From: Struthio camelus
Lineage: Eukaryota; Chordata; Aves; Struthioniformes; Struthionidae
Assembly (NCBI RefSeq): GCF_040807025.1
Contig: NC_090947.1
Coordinates: 5,890,001 to 5,954,000 of the forward strand
DNA: 64,000 nt
Direction of reading: 5' to 3'
Shown here: positions 47,301-58,120 of the stretch, one piece after another
Layout: each line of letters opens with the position of its first letter
Position numbering within the stretch: the stretch's first letter is position 1
The notes under the pieces: model-generated
Databases searched by the model: none
What the model was told of the DNA's origin: nothing
What the model saw: only the letters and a program-made list of their open reading frames with translations
Made by a program: the position numbers and the translations under genes

Positions 47301-48361
47301 TTTTTCGTGAGGCAGTGTGTATTCCTTAAGAATAAGGAATCTTCTTTTGGCAGTGGTGGGGCTAGTGTTGAATTTCAAATAGTACAGTCTTTTTTTTTTT
47401 TTTTTTCCCTCCAGTGTTCTCAGGAAAGGTCACCATCTTTTTCCAGGTACAAAATAATTGAGATATCATGTTGTACAAGGCTTGGAGCGTCCCTTCTTAT
47501 AGTCTGACAGAAAAGCAACAAAGGTTACCTTTCCGCCGCCATGTTTTCAAGCACCATTAAAGATGAGGGGTCTGATCTGGTCTTCTGGATCACCAGTATT
47601 AACAAAAAGGGGCCTGATCTAAGGACTGCTGAAGGCAGTAAGATCGGTGGTTAGCAGGTCTCTGGGTCAGACCTGGCTAATATTGACTTTGCTGACCTTT
47701 TTTGTTTGTTTGTTTTTTTGTTTAATGGTGAGACTACTATGAGAACTAGAGATATCAATATGGAAACCTGGAGTTAGTGTAACCAAAAAAATCGCATCTG
47801 TTTCCTCTTAGACACCCCAAATTGCTGTACTTCTTGTTTTTATTAAATCTCGTCCTTTAGTAGTTCCCTTATTGTGCTGAGTATAAATGTTTCTCCGCTG
47901 TGCATATCTGTCTGCAGTGATATCCCAAAGGGCCTCAGGCATTACTTTTCCATGGCCAGGCGCTATGGAGAATGGCAGTATGAGTCCAGTGGTGCTTCTT
48001 CTCTGAGGACCACTCCTGATACTACAGGCAGCAACTGCAGCGTTTTCAGGGTGGGACAAAGTGGGGTTCGTTCCCCTGTAGCCCTGCAGCCTCCCACGTT
48101 GTTATGGTTTTACGGGCCCATGTGAGAATAAATCCCTATTAAGGCAATAAAAACTGACCTCTGCATGACCCCCCCCCCCCCCCCTTGCTGGTTAACTGAA
48201 TCCTGATGGGCTTCTGGAGAAGCAGCCCACGTGGCAGGTAGCTGCTGCTGCTGTTGACCGTAGGGAACACTCTGGAACAGTCCAATAAAGGAATCGGATT
48301 TGGACCGATCCGTAAGAGGATCCAAAAACCACCCTATCAGTAAGCAGGAAAAAGGCCTCGT
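44336..48361. other. Intergenic sequence, no gene recognised
   Basis: Contains (TTTG)4 at 44645-44660, C17 at 45605-45621, T17 at 47390-47406, a second TTTG-like run at 47700-47720 and C16 at 48169-48184. A plus-strand frame of 143 codons (45965-46396) and a minus-strand 111-codon frame overlap and are not recognisable. At 46826 a consensus donor 'ATGGAG|gtaagt' on the minus strand faces a weak acceptor near 46904, but with no other support. Confidence 0.5.
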
Positions 48362-48964
48362 ATGACAGTGCCCACCATTGGGTCTGGGCTGTCGCAGGTG
48401 GCTGCTGGTGCCATGTCGGTGGCAGTCAGAGATGGCAGTGGTGTGAGGAGCGAGGACATGACAGAAGATGTGGTGAGAGGAGAGAAAGAAGAAAGAGTGA
48501 GTCTACGTAGAGCAAAATCGCTTAGAGCCCATGGGCTCTATGGAGTGAAGTCACTTAGGACTGTAGCCTCACCTTACTATAGCGACTTCCACTATGACCC
48601 ACCGAAGGCTGCGGGACAGAAGCGCCAAATTGGAAGACCAGTGCTCCTTCAACGCCTCCTCTGCTCTCTCCTGGTACAGGATGCCGGACCAGGACATGCC
48701 ATCCAGAGTAGTGAGTTGACTAATGTGGGCTTTTCTCCCAGGGAGCAGCACACCTCCTCGGTGTGGCCAGATCACAGATATGGGTCGTATCCAAATACGG
48801 TTCTATACCGGGGGTCAGCACACCCCACCGGTATGCCTGGATCACCTCTAGGTACTTTGCTCCTGGGGATTGGCACGCCAGCCCAGCATGGCCTGATCAG
48901 GGCACCCTCACCCCTTCATCCCTTTCCTTCCCCTCAGGCACAACCATACCATATAGGACCCTAA
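48362..48964 (+). other. 200-codon open reading frame, probably not a gene
   Basis: This is the longest ATG-started open frame in the window (ATG at 48362, stop at 48962-48964). The first half is charged (several D/E/R/K clusters), the second rich in P, G, S and H. There is no signal peptide, no transmembrane stretch and no domain I recognise. The second half is encoded by degenerate direct repeats (units at 48746-48775, 48816-48845 and 48871-48900) whose spacings of 70 and 55 bases are not multiples of three, so the repeats are read in different frames; this argues against selection on the protein. A single-exon gene with no family would be unusual here. I think it is chance or a decayed element. 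Confidence 0.35.
48746..48900. repeat. Three degenerate direct repeats of about 30 bp
   Basis: Unit 1 (48746-48775) and unit 2 (48816-48845) both begin 'cagcacacc' and end 'gatcac', agreeing at 23 of 30 positions. Unit 3 (48871-48900) ends 'cctgatcag' and agrees with unit 2 at about 18 of 30. It may be a small decayed tandem array or a repeated U3-like region of an unrecognised LTR. Confidence 0.5.
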
Positions 48965-51900
48965 TTGTATTATGACCTTGGTTCATTGTTGTTCTTTCTG
49001 AAGCTTCCTGTAAATACCGGTGTATATAGTTAGATACAGTGACATAGTGTTAGTTGATATTTTTATTGGTTATTTAGTTGAAGCTAGTAAATTTATACTA
49101 TTTGTAAATCCATTCACCCAAGTATTGTAATCCTACACTGCTTAAACAAATCCTATCTTTGGTGAGTCCCGAGGAGAATAAACTGTTCTCCAAATACTGT
49201 TCAATTGATGCAGATGTTCCTTTACTATGGAGTGGGACAAATGTGCCAACACCGGGCAGGACTTGGACTGCACCAGTCCCTGGCAGGAGAGTTGCTAACC
49301 AGGGCTCATACAACCACTCAGAGGACTTTTCTGTGGCTCACGGAGGCCCAGAGCTGCTGGCTCAAGAGCTGTGTGATGGAGTTCTCCCAGACTCCATCAC
49401 GCTGACAGCCCTGCTGCTCTTCTGGGGTTGTATGTCCTCATTGGTAATTGCATTAATGCTTGCTGACTCCGGGCTCTAGGAGTCCCATGGGCTGCTAGAA
49501 GACGAATCTGCCAAGGTGGAAGAGCATCTAGGCAAAATGAGATTGTATCTCGTAGGAACTATGGTCCAAGAGTCCCTTCTGGCTCAGGGTGGATTTGGGG
49601 GACAAAGTGGCTGGCCTGAACTGAATGCTGGGGAAGACCTGAGAAATGAAGGTGCGTGGCCAGGAATTGGCATGCCATGCACGGTTGCAGCCCAGAACAG
49701 ATTAGGGAGGGCTTTCCACCTCTTCACCCCATCCCTCTGATGGAGCAAACCAGGCCCTGATGGAGCTGGTGTGGAAAACCCCCTCTGGCTGGGGGAGAGT
49801 TCTGGCTGGGAAAACATGCACGGAGGAGAAGTGGAGAAGGAGGCCGCTGAGCAGAGAGGGAGTTAGACCGCTCTGAAGAACGAGGAGAGGATTCTTTGCG
49901 GGAAGGACAGAGGAAAGGGTGTTTCTGGATCTGTTATCTCCATTTCCCTCTGAAAGGTGATGCAGTGTTGTGGTCAACAGAGCAGGGCAAGAAGAAACAA
50001 ACCCAATTTAGGGAAAAGTGCTAAGACTGGAGGTTAAATGAGAGCCTTTAGCGTTATTAACTGGAAGTGGATTCGAGATCGCATGCCCAGTTAGGGTTAG
50101 CCTATGCTGTGGGCAGCTTCTAGCTTTCTGCCGAAGCATTTTGCAGTCTGAATCAGATGCAGCAAGGAGGATGTTACACTGACAGTCATCCATTTTGTAA
50201 ATTAAATTTCACTCCCATCAGTTGTCCTCGGCGCACGGCCCCGCTGGCTTGCTGAAGGATTGCTGACCGTGCAGGTTGTTGCGGGATGAGTCCAAAACCT
50301 GTGAGGTCAACAAGAAGTGCTTCAGCAGCTTTTGGATCAGGCCCTGCAAGAAGGGTCCTGCTACTCCAGGAAAAAAGAGCTAAGTGCTTCAGGAGTGGGT
50401 CTGAGGACACCCATTGCCTGTGGCAGAGGGCTCTGAGAGGTGGCTTTGAGGAGGTTGGGGAGGGGGGAACTGCACTGAGAGACTCGTCTAATGCTGGTAG
50501 ACTGCAGAGCAACACATCGCACTTGTTTTTTCGGGGTGCTGAATGCAGAACCCGATTGTCTGAGCTGTAAATTGTAAATAGGGATTGAACACCCTGCCAA
50601 GACGTGCAGTATTCTCTCGGAGCCTATGTGGTTTCCTTTGTTGTTGTTTTTCCACCCCAGTCTGAAACATCCAAACAAGGACTGACCTAATGGACTGAGG
50701 AGGCCAAACGATCCCCTGCAAAGAGATGTGATGGTGTTCCTCTCCTAACTCAGATATTGGTCACAAGGTTAAGTGTCTCTCCCTGAACCAGAATCTATGT
50801 TAAAATATCCTGATTCTGTGTGCTGAAGTCCCTACATGTGGAAGGGCAGAGGAAAACGTGAGTGATTAACTGGTGAACAGAGTTTTGCTGTGTAGGCAAG
50901 TTTTGTGGGCAGCTTCTGGCCTGAGAAGCAGAAAAATCCAAAAAACTGAAGCATGAGGCTTGCTTATGCCTCTAGGTGACTCTTGGCGGTTTTTCAGTGA
51001 TATGCTGGAGAAAAATAGTCTTTAGGCTGCTGCATGATGCAGGTATTTATAAACCTGGTGTCTATTTAAACAGAGGAATGCACTTTTTCCTGATGAGGTC
51101 GTCTTGAAAAGCAGCAGCATGTTGCTTGACCCGTGCCTTTAACTGGAAGTGTCTTGGCAATTTAATGAGATTAAATGACTGGGCTATGGGGAGTTCGTTA
51201 GTAAGTAATCCAAAGGCTAAAGCTCTCTGAGCTAGTTCGGCTCTCAAACGCTTATTTGTGTTTGCCAGATTCAGTAAAGTGAAACCCCTTAATAGGAAAT
51301 GGTGGTGTTACAATGTGCTCTCTTCTGATCTGAAGATGGTAACACGTGTTCAGGAGTGACTTCATATTTCTGCGTGAGATTTGCAAAAAGCACCTCCAGG
51401 ACTGCCGCACGGTCCCCCCGTGTTTAACTGGGCAAGCCTGGGTGGATTTGCAGAGGCGCTTTTGCTGCTATGTGGCTCAAACTCCTTGCTTCTGGCAAAG
51501 CAAGTGAGGGGAACTCATTTATTTCCAAAAAGCTTTCAGAGATGGCTGCTGTTGCCAGCAATGCAATACTGAACCTGCAAGGACTCTGGCTTTCTCGTCA
51601 CGCTGGGCCATGGGTGGGATTATGATCTGTTTTATATCACGCCGTTTCTCCAGGGAGTCCGAGGATGTAAAGCACCTCTAGGATTTTGGTGGGTTGCAAA
51701 AAAGGATACTGAATTCATGCTTATTTCCTTTCACTGGGGATTCGGAGAGGTACGAAGGCTAAGGATCTTTCTTTTTCTGCATCAAGGGAGCTGGAAACCC
51801 AGAAACCAAGTGAAAATGGTTAAGTGTCACACTCCTTAATTCACCAGGTATGAGCAAGTTTTACAAATTAGCGAGCTGCGGCACCACCGGGGGTTTGGCA

Positions 51901-53989
51901 GAGGAGTTCACTTTGCAGGTGCCTCAGTACATGGAAGGAATATTCTGAGTCTAACATATCCAAACTTATTTATTAAGGTAGCAAGTCAGACCAACGAAAA
52001 CCAGAGATACGCTATGCTCGGTGCCGTGCAAGCACAGCGCTAGGGATGTCCCCAGCCCGGGAGCTCACAGCCGCATAAGGTGTGAGCCAAAAGCAGATGG
52101 AGCGCCGAGGCAGCTGATGGGCGCCTGTGCTGCTGCTGTCACTCTTTTTCACCCGTGTATTTTAAATTCCTTTAGCAAGACTTTCCTGGAAGGCTGCTTC
52201 CTGGAGAGGAAGATGAGACAGAGGCAGGAATGTGGATTAGGTGGGGAGTAAACCGTCATCTAGCAGGGGAGAGGCTGTTGCTCAAGGATCAGCAAAAATC
52301 TCGAGTTAATGGCAGGGAGGGGTTACATACGTTGTTCTCTGCCTTATTCACCTTGTCCAATGTAGGCACGAGATCTAAAATCCTTAGGGAACCGTCTGCC
52401 ACAAAAGCACTGAAGGAAGGCTCTGTATACCATGTCCCAGAAGTCCCCTTAAGCATTTAAAAAAAAATACTGATTAAAGCCTTTTAATGTGAGTTTGACA
52501 GAAGTCCAGCACAATCATAAAGTCAGTCCTTGGGCTGACGTTGAAGGACTGAGGGTTAGATCCACACAGGAAAACTTCCCTGGCCTGAATTAAGGCTGGT
52601 AGCTTCCTAGAAGGAAATGGGATTTTTTTCATGATGGAAATCAATTTCATGAGATAATTCTTGCTGAGCTTTAGTGCAGCTACTGCAAAAGTTCTTCTAA
52701 AAGTAAATAATGCCATCTGCCAGGTGCTTCTTAAAACAAAATTCTAGTATGAACGTTACAGGGGGAAAAATCAGAGTAGTAGGTATCCCAACTATTTTTG
52801 GATCTGTGGTGGTTTCAGCACTGCAGCTCTTGTTCTGAAATACATGAAAAGCCCAATAAACAACTGGATCTTGAAAGCACACTCACTGCCAAACACTGGT
52901 GATTCGTATCTTTTTACTGAGGTTGCATAAACCTGTCTCAATTTACATCAGCGCTTGACTTGAAATCGCTCCATCCCAGAAAGAGTTCATAACCAGTTTG
53001 ACATTGCCAAATACAACTTCCATGTTTTAAATTTACCATATGGAAAAACTGGAGCTTTTATCCAGAGGTAGGTTATGAAAGTCATATGTGGCTAAGGTGA
53101 ATTATAAGATCTGCTGAAGCCTATACAGCAATCATGTCTTCTCTTCTTTGAACTTGTGCCAGCTGCTAGACTGTGCTGGCACCTCTTCTTTTCCTTCCAG
53201 GTTTCTCAAGCTGAGCAGAGCCTAGCTGGCGTGGTGGGCTTCACCGCCATCCAAAAGGTGTTAACCCAGTCAAAGCTTTTGGGGGTGTGGTACGCCCTGA
53301 CGGGATTGGGCACGTATAGGTGGCAAGACCACAAAGGAAGAGCGAATGCTTCTGCTTGTGTTGGAGCAGGACCTGCCTTGCGTTATGTTAAGGGCAGGGG
53401 GTATCTCGCTTGGTCCCTTGGTTCACAGGCCTTAGTTGAGGTCCTTCCTCAGCTTCACAGGGTGGAGGAGCAGCCAAATGCATAGCTAAGGGAACGCGTG
53501 AGGAACAAGAAAAGGGCTGCTCATCCTCTCTGCAGTGGGGCTATCTTTATTCCTAGACAGGCTGCTTTCTGTTCTGCCTGCGCCTGGGAGTCCCATCTGA
53601 GCAGTCTTTCAACACTTGCTGTGTTTGGCCAAGGCTCCTGTCCAGCAGCTGCACTTGCTGAAAAGTCCAGGCAGGGCGAAGTTCATGCATGACTCGGGTC
53701 AGGTATCGAGGGCTACCATCCCGTCTACAAGTCCCCCACGGCCACGCTGCGTTTGTTGCTTGCAGGGAGTTGCAGGCTGTCAGAGGCTTAAGAGTGTTTG
53801 TGCGCTGTGAGCTTCTGGGAAACCCTGCACTCGTGGTAATTCTGGCTGCCCTGCACAGTGCACAGCTAATCAAGGCAGGAAGGGTGAGCAGAGGCCTTAA
53901 AAATAAGTGAGCGCTCGTTCATGTGCTGCAACGGGCAGCTAGAGGCAAAGGCAAGAGCAGCCTGGTGGGTGCTGCTCTCTCAGAGCCTG
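48965..53989. other. Intergenic sequence, no gene recognised
   Basis: Five kilobases of noncoding sequence. It includes a segment 53190-53270 with an acceptor-like tract and a word resembling the interior of 5S-rRNA-derived SINEs, too weak to call. Open frames reach 109 codons and none is recognisable. Confidence 0.55.
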
Positions 53990-54520
53990 ATATTTTAGCC
54001 GAAGGCAAGCGGCGGTGCAGGCCGTAGCTTCCGCAGTAGCGTGCGTGTGCTTTTGCTGGGCTCCTCTGAAAGCCTGTCTGTAAATGTCACAGCAGGAGCC
54101 GAGCGCTCTTGAAGAAATGGCCTGCAGCGCAGAAGCTGGAAAAGGAAAGGTCGTGTGTTCCTCCTGCCCATCCCCAGTTCCCCAGCGGAGGGACAAAAAC
54201 GGCACAGCAACGACATCTTGTGATGCAGAGCCACCGCTGCACGCGCTCGCTCTGAGGCCGAGGAAGAGCTGAGCGCCGCGGGTGCCCGACCTCGTACGGC
54301 CGCCTGCAGCCTCAGCGACCACCCAGACTGCAGGCGCAGCAGCTCTGCCCCGGGGGCCGCGGCGCTGGCTTTCGCGCTAGCAAGTTGCGAGGTGCCCTCC
54401 CCGGGAACGCAGAGCCCTCTGCGCAAAGAGATCTGCCGGGTTTAACGCGTCTGGGGAGCCTGCCCGGTGGTCAGGAGCCAGAGTCTCATGATGTTGGAAA
54501 GTGCACGCGTTTGGTGCAGC
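53990..54520. promoter_or_regulatory. CpG island
   Basis: I count 27 CpG dinucleotides in the core 54241-54480 alone, with raised density from about 53990. The core is strongly GC-rich ('gagcgccgcgggtgcccgac', 'ccccgggggccgcggcgctg'). CpG falls sharply after 54530 and the following 400 bases turn AT-rich. Minus-strand frames of 127 and 143 codons cross it, alanine- and arginine-rich as expected from composition. A promoter for an unidentified transcript is the usual meaning of such an island. Confidence 0.6.
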
Positions 54521-55500
54521 GCCGAACGTGTGTTAGGCTTCTAGCTCAAGGTGAATATCTTCCACTGCAATGCTTGTTGCATCCTCCGCTCTCCACAGGG
54601 GCTGTGCGGCAGCGGAGGAGGGAAAGCGGAAATACAGGGAGGGAAATTTTCCCTAGCGTGTTCTGTATTAGACTGTGCTGAGCAAGAGCTAAAGCAGGGT
54701 TTTGGAAACAACAGAATAGTGATGAGGCTATGAAGGAAAGTCCTGCTTGTTGCATCTATTTTGTTTTCCTTTCTTTAATATTTCCTTAGTGCAAGATACT
54801 GAAACCTCTGTGCTCTGCTCATCTGCAGATATCTGTTGAGATAGCTACACAAGTAACGCTTTATTTTCTTTTCATGAGAAGTATGTAAATACAAATATAT
54901 TTGAGGATTTACATGACTGAAGACCCATTTCTCAAAATGCGGCCTGGCATTTCATCTCAAACGAGGGCTGCAGTTTCTGTTCCTTCCCACTTTGATAGGA
55001 CCGAAGGGGCACGGTAGACCAAAGTTACTTCAGACTTGCGCCCTGGGACTAAGAATTCAAGGTCTCTCGTGGAGAGACAGCAGCAAATGCTGACGGCAGG
55101 CTGAATTGCTGACCCTCCATTGCCCTTCCCCATTGCCTGCCTGTGTCCTTAAAGTGCCAACCAAACCAGCAAGTGGACAATTCTTCTTAACTGAAGCCCT
55201 TTAACCGTAGCCTGACCTCTTTTAGGCTAGACTCATGTAAATTTGAAAAGTTTTGGAACTGTAGTGGAACAGTGGCTGCTGAGCTTCTCCTTGAGGCTTT
55301 TTCTTTGTCCATGCCAGTGCTTCGGTGCAGAACTTGCAAGACTGAGGTGATAATTTGAGGTGCATCAGAAACGAAGGAAAGACTTTGCATGATACCCTGC
55401 AATATCAAACTGCTGTGTTTAAGATAGTCATGTGCAGAAACCAGGGGGCTGAGCCGCAGGTTCCCGTCTGACCTGCGTTGCTTTGTTTCTCTGGGCAGGG
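54521..55500. other. Intergenic sequence, no gene recognised
   Basis: Plain noncoding sequence, AT-rich between 54760 and 54920. No repeat, exon or RNA gene was recognised. Confidence 0.55.
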
Positions 55501-55586
55501 TTTTCAGGAACACCTAAGGCACTTAGCAGAAGTGTTCTTGAAAGTCAATGAGATTTCCGTTCAGATCAGCCTTAGGTGTTTTGAAA
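55501..55586. mobile_element. 86-bp palindromic repeat (MITE-like)
   Basis: The left end 'ttttcaggaacacctaaggc' (55501-55520) and right end 'gccttaggtgttttgaaa' (55569-55586) are inverted copies differing by about three changes, with ACACCTAAGGC perfect. The centre carries 'gaaagtcaatgagatttcc', the hallmark 'agtcaatg' word of palindromic elements common in sauropsids. It is probably a nonautonomous DNA-transposon copy. Confidence 0.6.
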
Positions 55587-56118
55587 GGCTTGTCCTTGCT
55601 TTAAACACTTGTAAATTATACTTAATTCCTACATTTTAGGTGCATTAGTTGGGAGAGCCCAAGAGTGTATTACTGTCTTCCTTCAGATCATGCTGCTGGT
55701 ATGCAGTGACATCTGCTGCTGCTCGCTCCTGGCGTAGACAACCTCTGCTCTGTCCCAGTAAGGCTGCTTCTACGTTTTTAACCATATGCAGACCCCAGTG
55801 GAAGCGGCATGGTAAGGTATATCATAAGATGTTCTGGCTATTCCCCCACAAGCAGAAGCAGAGCCCGAATATGTTCTCTGTGCCCGTCCGCATAGTGCCT
55901 GTATCACTCCTTCACATGACCTTGACACCAGTGATGAGTCTTGGTACAATAAACTAGGCCTTGAAGTCTTCAACTGCAAAACCCTTTCATGGAAGGAATA
56001 TTGACATTTACCAGATGGCACCTGGGTCAGGCTGAGAAATACCACTACTGGCAGGGAGAGCGGCTGTGGTTTTGTGTGGTTTGTAGCACTGACTTTTCTC
56101 TTTCATGTGGAAACTGAG

Positions 56119-56171
56119 GGCCTAGTTGCACTCGTACTGAAATTAATGCCATCAGTGGTTATAACTAGGCC
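56119..56171. mobile_element. 53-bp palindromic repeat (MITE-like)
   Basis: GGCCTAGTT (56119-56127) and AACTAGGCC (56163-56171) are perfect inverted copies. The interior 'actgaaattaatgccatcag' again looks like a diverged 'actgaagtcaatg' core, and a smaller ACTGA/TCAGT pair is nested inside. The end words resemble the 'gggccagattctg' type of sauropsid palindromic element. Confidence 0.5.
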
Positions 56172-58039
56172 ACATGTCTGTAAAACCACCATGCCATCAC
56201 ATAAACTTCAGATTTTTTCCTTTTTTTTCTTTTTTTTTTTTTTAATGGAATATCAGTCCTTCCCATGTTCTTCGTGGTTTTGCAGGAAGAAGTGCCCCAC
56301 ACAAATGAGATGGAAACCTGTCAGGTTTTTATCTGACCTGCTGCTTGCTTTGGAGACGTTTCTGAAATTGGCTGCCAGTGGTGAACCGGCTGCAAGGTTT
56401 ATTCTGTTTCATTGTGGATTTTTCAGAGTATCCTGATCAGAAATCGTCTGTAGCCGATAGTCAGCCTGGCCAAGACTGTTAGCTTCAGGCAGATTTAAAA
56501 AATGTTGTCCTATAGATCAGAGAGGCGTAAAGCATGGTTTCCAGGAAACATCCGGAAATGGAGGATTGGAGGTAGAAAAGGGGATTGATAAGTCTTTGGC
56601 AGATAAGTCACTGGTTTTGTCCAGAAAACAGTGTAAACGCTCACAGCCTTCTAGGTAAGGGTGCAATGTTTTAATTTGGAAGTGCTTTTGCAGCATCCGT
56701 GGGGCCACCAAACTCCTTGGTTTTCTTTGTGGGGTTGGGCTTTCCCAGTGGACTGCATCACAAATGATGCACAGTTGTGCCCGACCACTGTGTCTAATGC
56801 TAAAATTCAGCTCTTGCACACAATTGGCACTATTACAGTAGCCATTTTAAATTCTGTCTGAAATTTCACAGAAGTAGTTCAAAAAAACCTTAGCTGCCTA
56901 GCTAGCTCCACAGGCAGATTTGAAATGAAGATCAGGGTTGTCCTTTTCATACATACTACAATAAAGAAATACTACTTTTTTTTTTTTTTTTTTTTTTTCT
57001 GACTTGTATCCAGGCGGTGTGCTGCTGTAAGCCTTCCTCCATGATGAAGATGATCTGTAGAACTGAACTTATAATGTCTTTGGGGGCCTTAAGTAAATGG
57101 AGCTGAACAGAAGACATTGCCACCACTGCAGAAAGGGGGTCATGTTTGCATCTTGGACTGTAGATCAGCTCTCTGAGATTTCTATTGAATTCTGTGGGAC
57201 TTTCCCGTCGTGGCTGCCAAGGCCCAGAAGGTAATGTTGTGTAACTGAGCTGTAAGCCACTGCTGTCATCAGACCCTGGGTTAGGAGCTGATTCAGAGCC
57301 TGTCTGAACCAAAGTCTCAGGCTAAAGAGAGGGACAGCAATAGCTGCAGCTGGTCTCTTGTTCAACGGGTTTTGAGGAGAAGACTAACTCCAGAAAGTGG
57401 GCTGTATGAAGTTGTACTGGGAAGGTGCAGTAAATCAAAGGTTAGTCGTGTCACCTTCTTAATCCCTTTAGACAGAAAGCCCTACTGCTGATGAATCAGG
57501 AAACTTGTGATTCATAATGGAAATGGCTCTTGCACTTAAAAGAATCTGATACTGTGTCTTCACCGTGCCCACACTGAAGACTAAAACCTTCTCATTCAAA
57601 TTGGAAAGGACAGTTGGATTGTTCTTAGTCATCTTTAATGCCACTGTGGATGAGGGTGGAGGTGGGTGGCAAGTGTGACTTTTTTTTTCTTGTGCCTGCA
57701 GACCAAAGTGTCTGTGGTGTTATCACTCACAGCTGCTAAATGGCTTGGCCATGGACTCCTTTGAGCAGGCTGCGTTCAGAGAGGTTCGTACGCTCCAGTT
57801 GAAACCCACTGGGGCTTGCTTTTCAGGCTGCAAGAGCAGCAGCGGTAAATGAACAAAGACAGGAGAGCGCAAAGTAAAGCTGTGAATCAGCCTCAATGCA
57901 TAGGTTGTTGTGTAACAGAAATGGGGCTCAAGTATCTGTAGCATACTTGTCAAGGAGATGCGTATCTGGGTGCAGTGGAAAAAAAACACGCAGAGTAAAG
58001 TGCTTGTGAACTATTTTAAGGTTGCAGCATTGTTCGTCT
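56172..58039. other. Intergenic sequence with T tracts
   Basis: Interrupted T run at 56216-56243 and an uninterrupted T23 at 56976-56998. No gene, exon or further transposon could be recognised. Confidence 0.55.
56976..56998. repeat. T23 homopolymer
   Basis: Twenty-three consecutive T, the longest homopolymer in the window. Read on the minus strand it is an A tail, but no retroposed gene or SINE is recognisable on its 5' side. Confidence 0.9.
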
Positions 58040-58049
58040 TACGAAGATA

Positions 58050-58120
58050 ACCTAAGTGTCAAAGTGCTTGGTGCCTTGTGGATTTTTAGTCTCCTAAAAT
58101 AGATTCTTAGGTGCTATGTT
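58050..58120. repeat. Fragment of 'cctaag' type sauropsid repeat
   Basis: 'aacctaagtgtcaaagtgct' and, after a gap, 'ctcctaaaatagattcttag' with 'gtgct' after it resemble the 'taggcacctaaatatagatttagg' family, also palindromic in its intact form. The match is partial. Confidence 0.35.

Noticed and set aside
48103-48300. Possible solo LTR starting 'tgttatggttttacggg' with polyadenylation-like words
   Set aside because: The start resembles bird LTR starts, but there is no matching CA end with a target-site duplication, no polypurine tract before it, no convincing primer-binding site and no second LTR. I could not recognise gag, pol or env sequence anywhere in the window.
53190-53270. Similarity to 5S-rRNA-derived SINE ('aagctgagcagagcctagctgg')
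   Set aside because: The match to the 5S interior is short and the flanking 5S words are missing.
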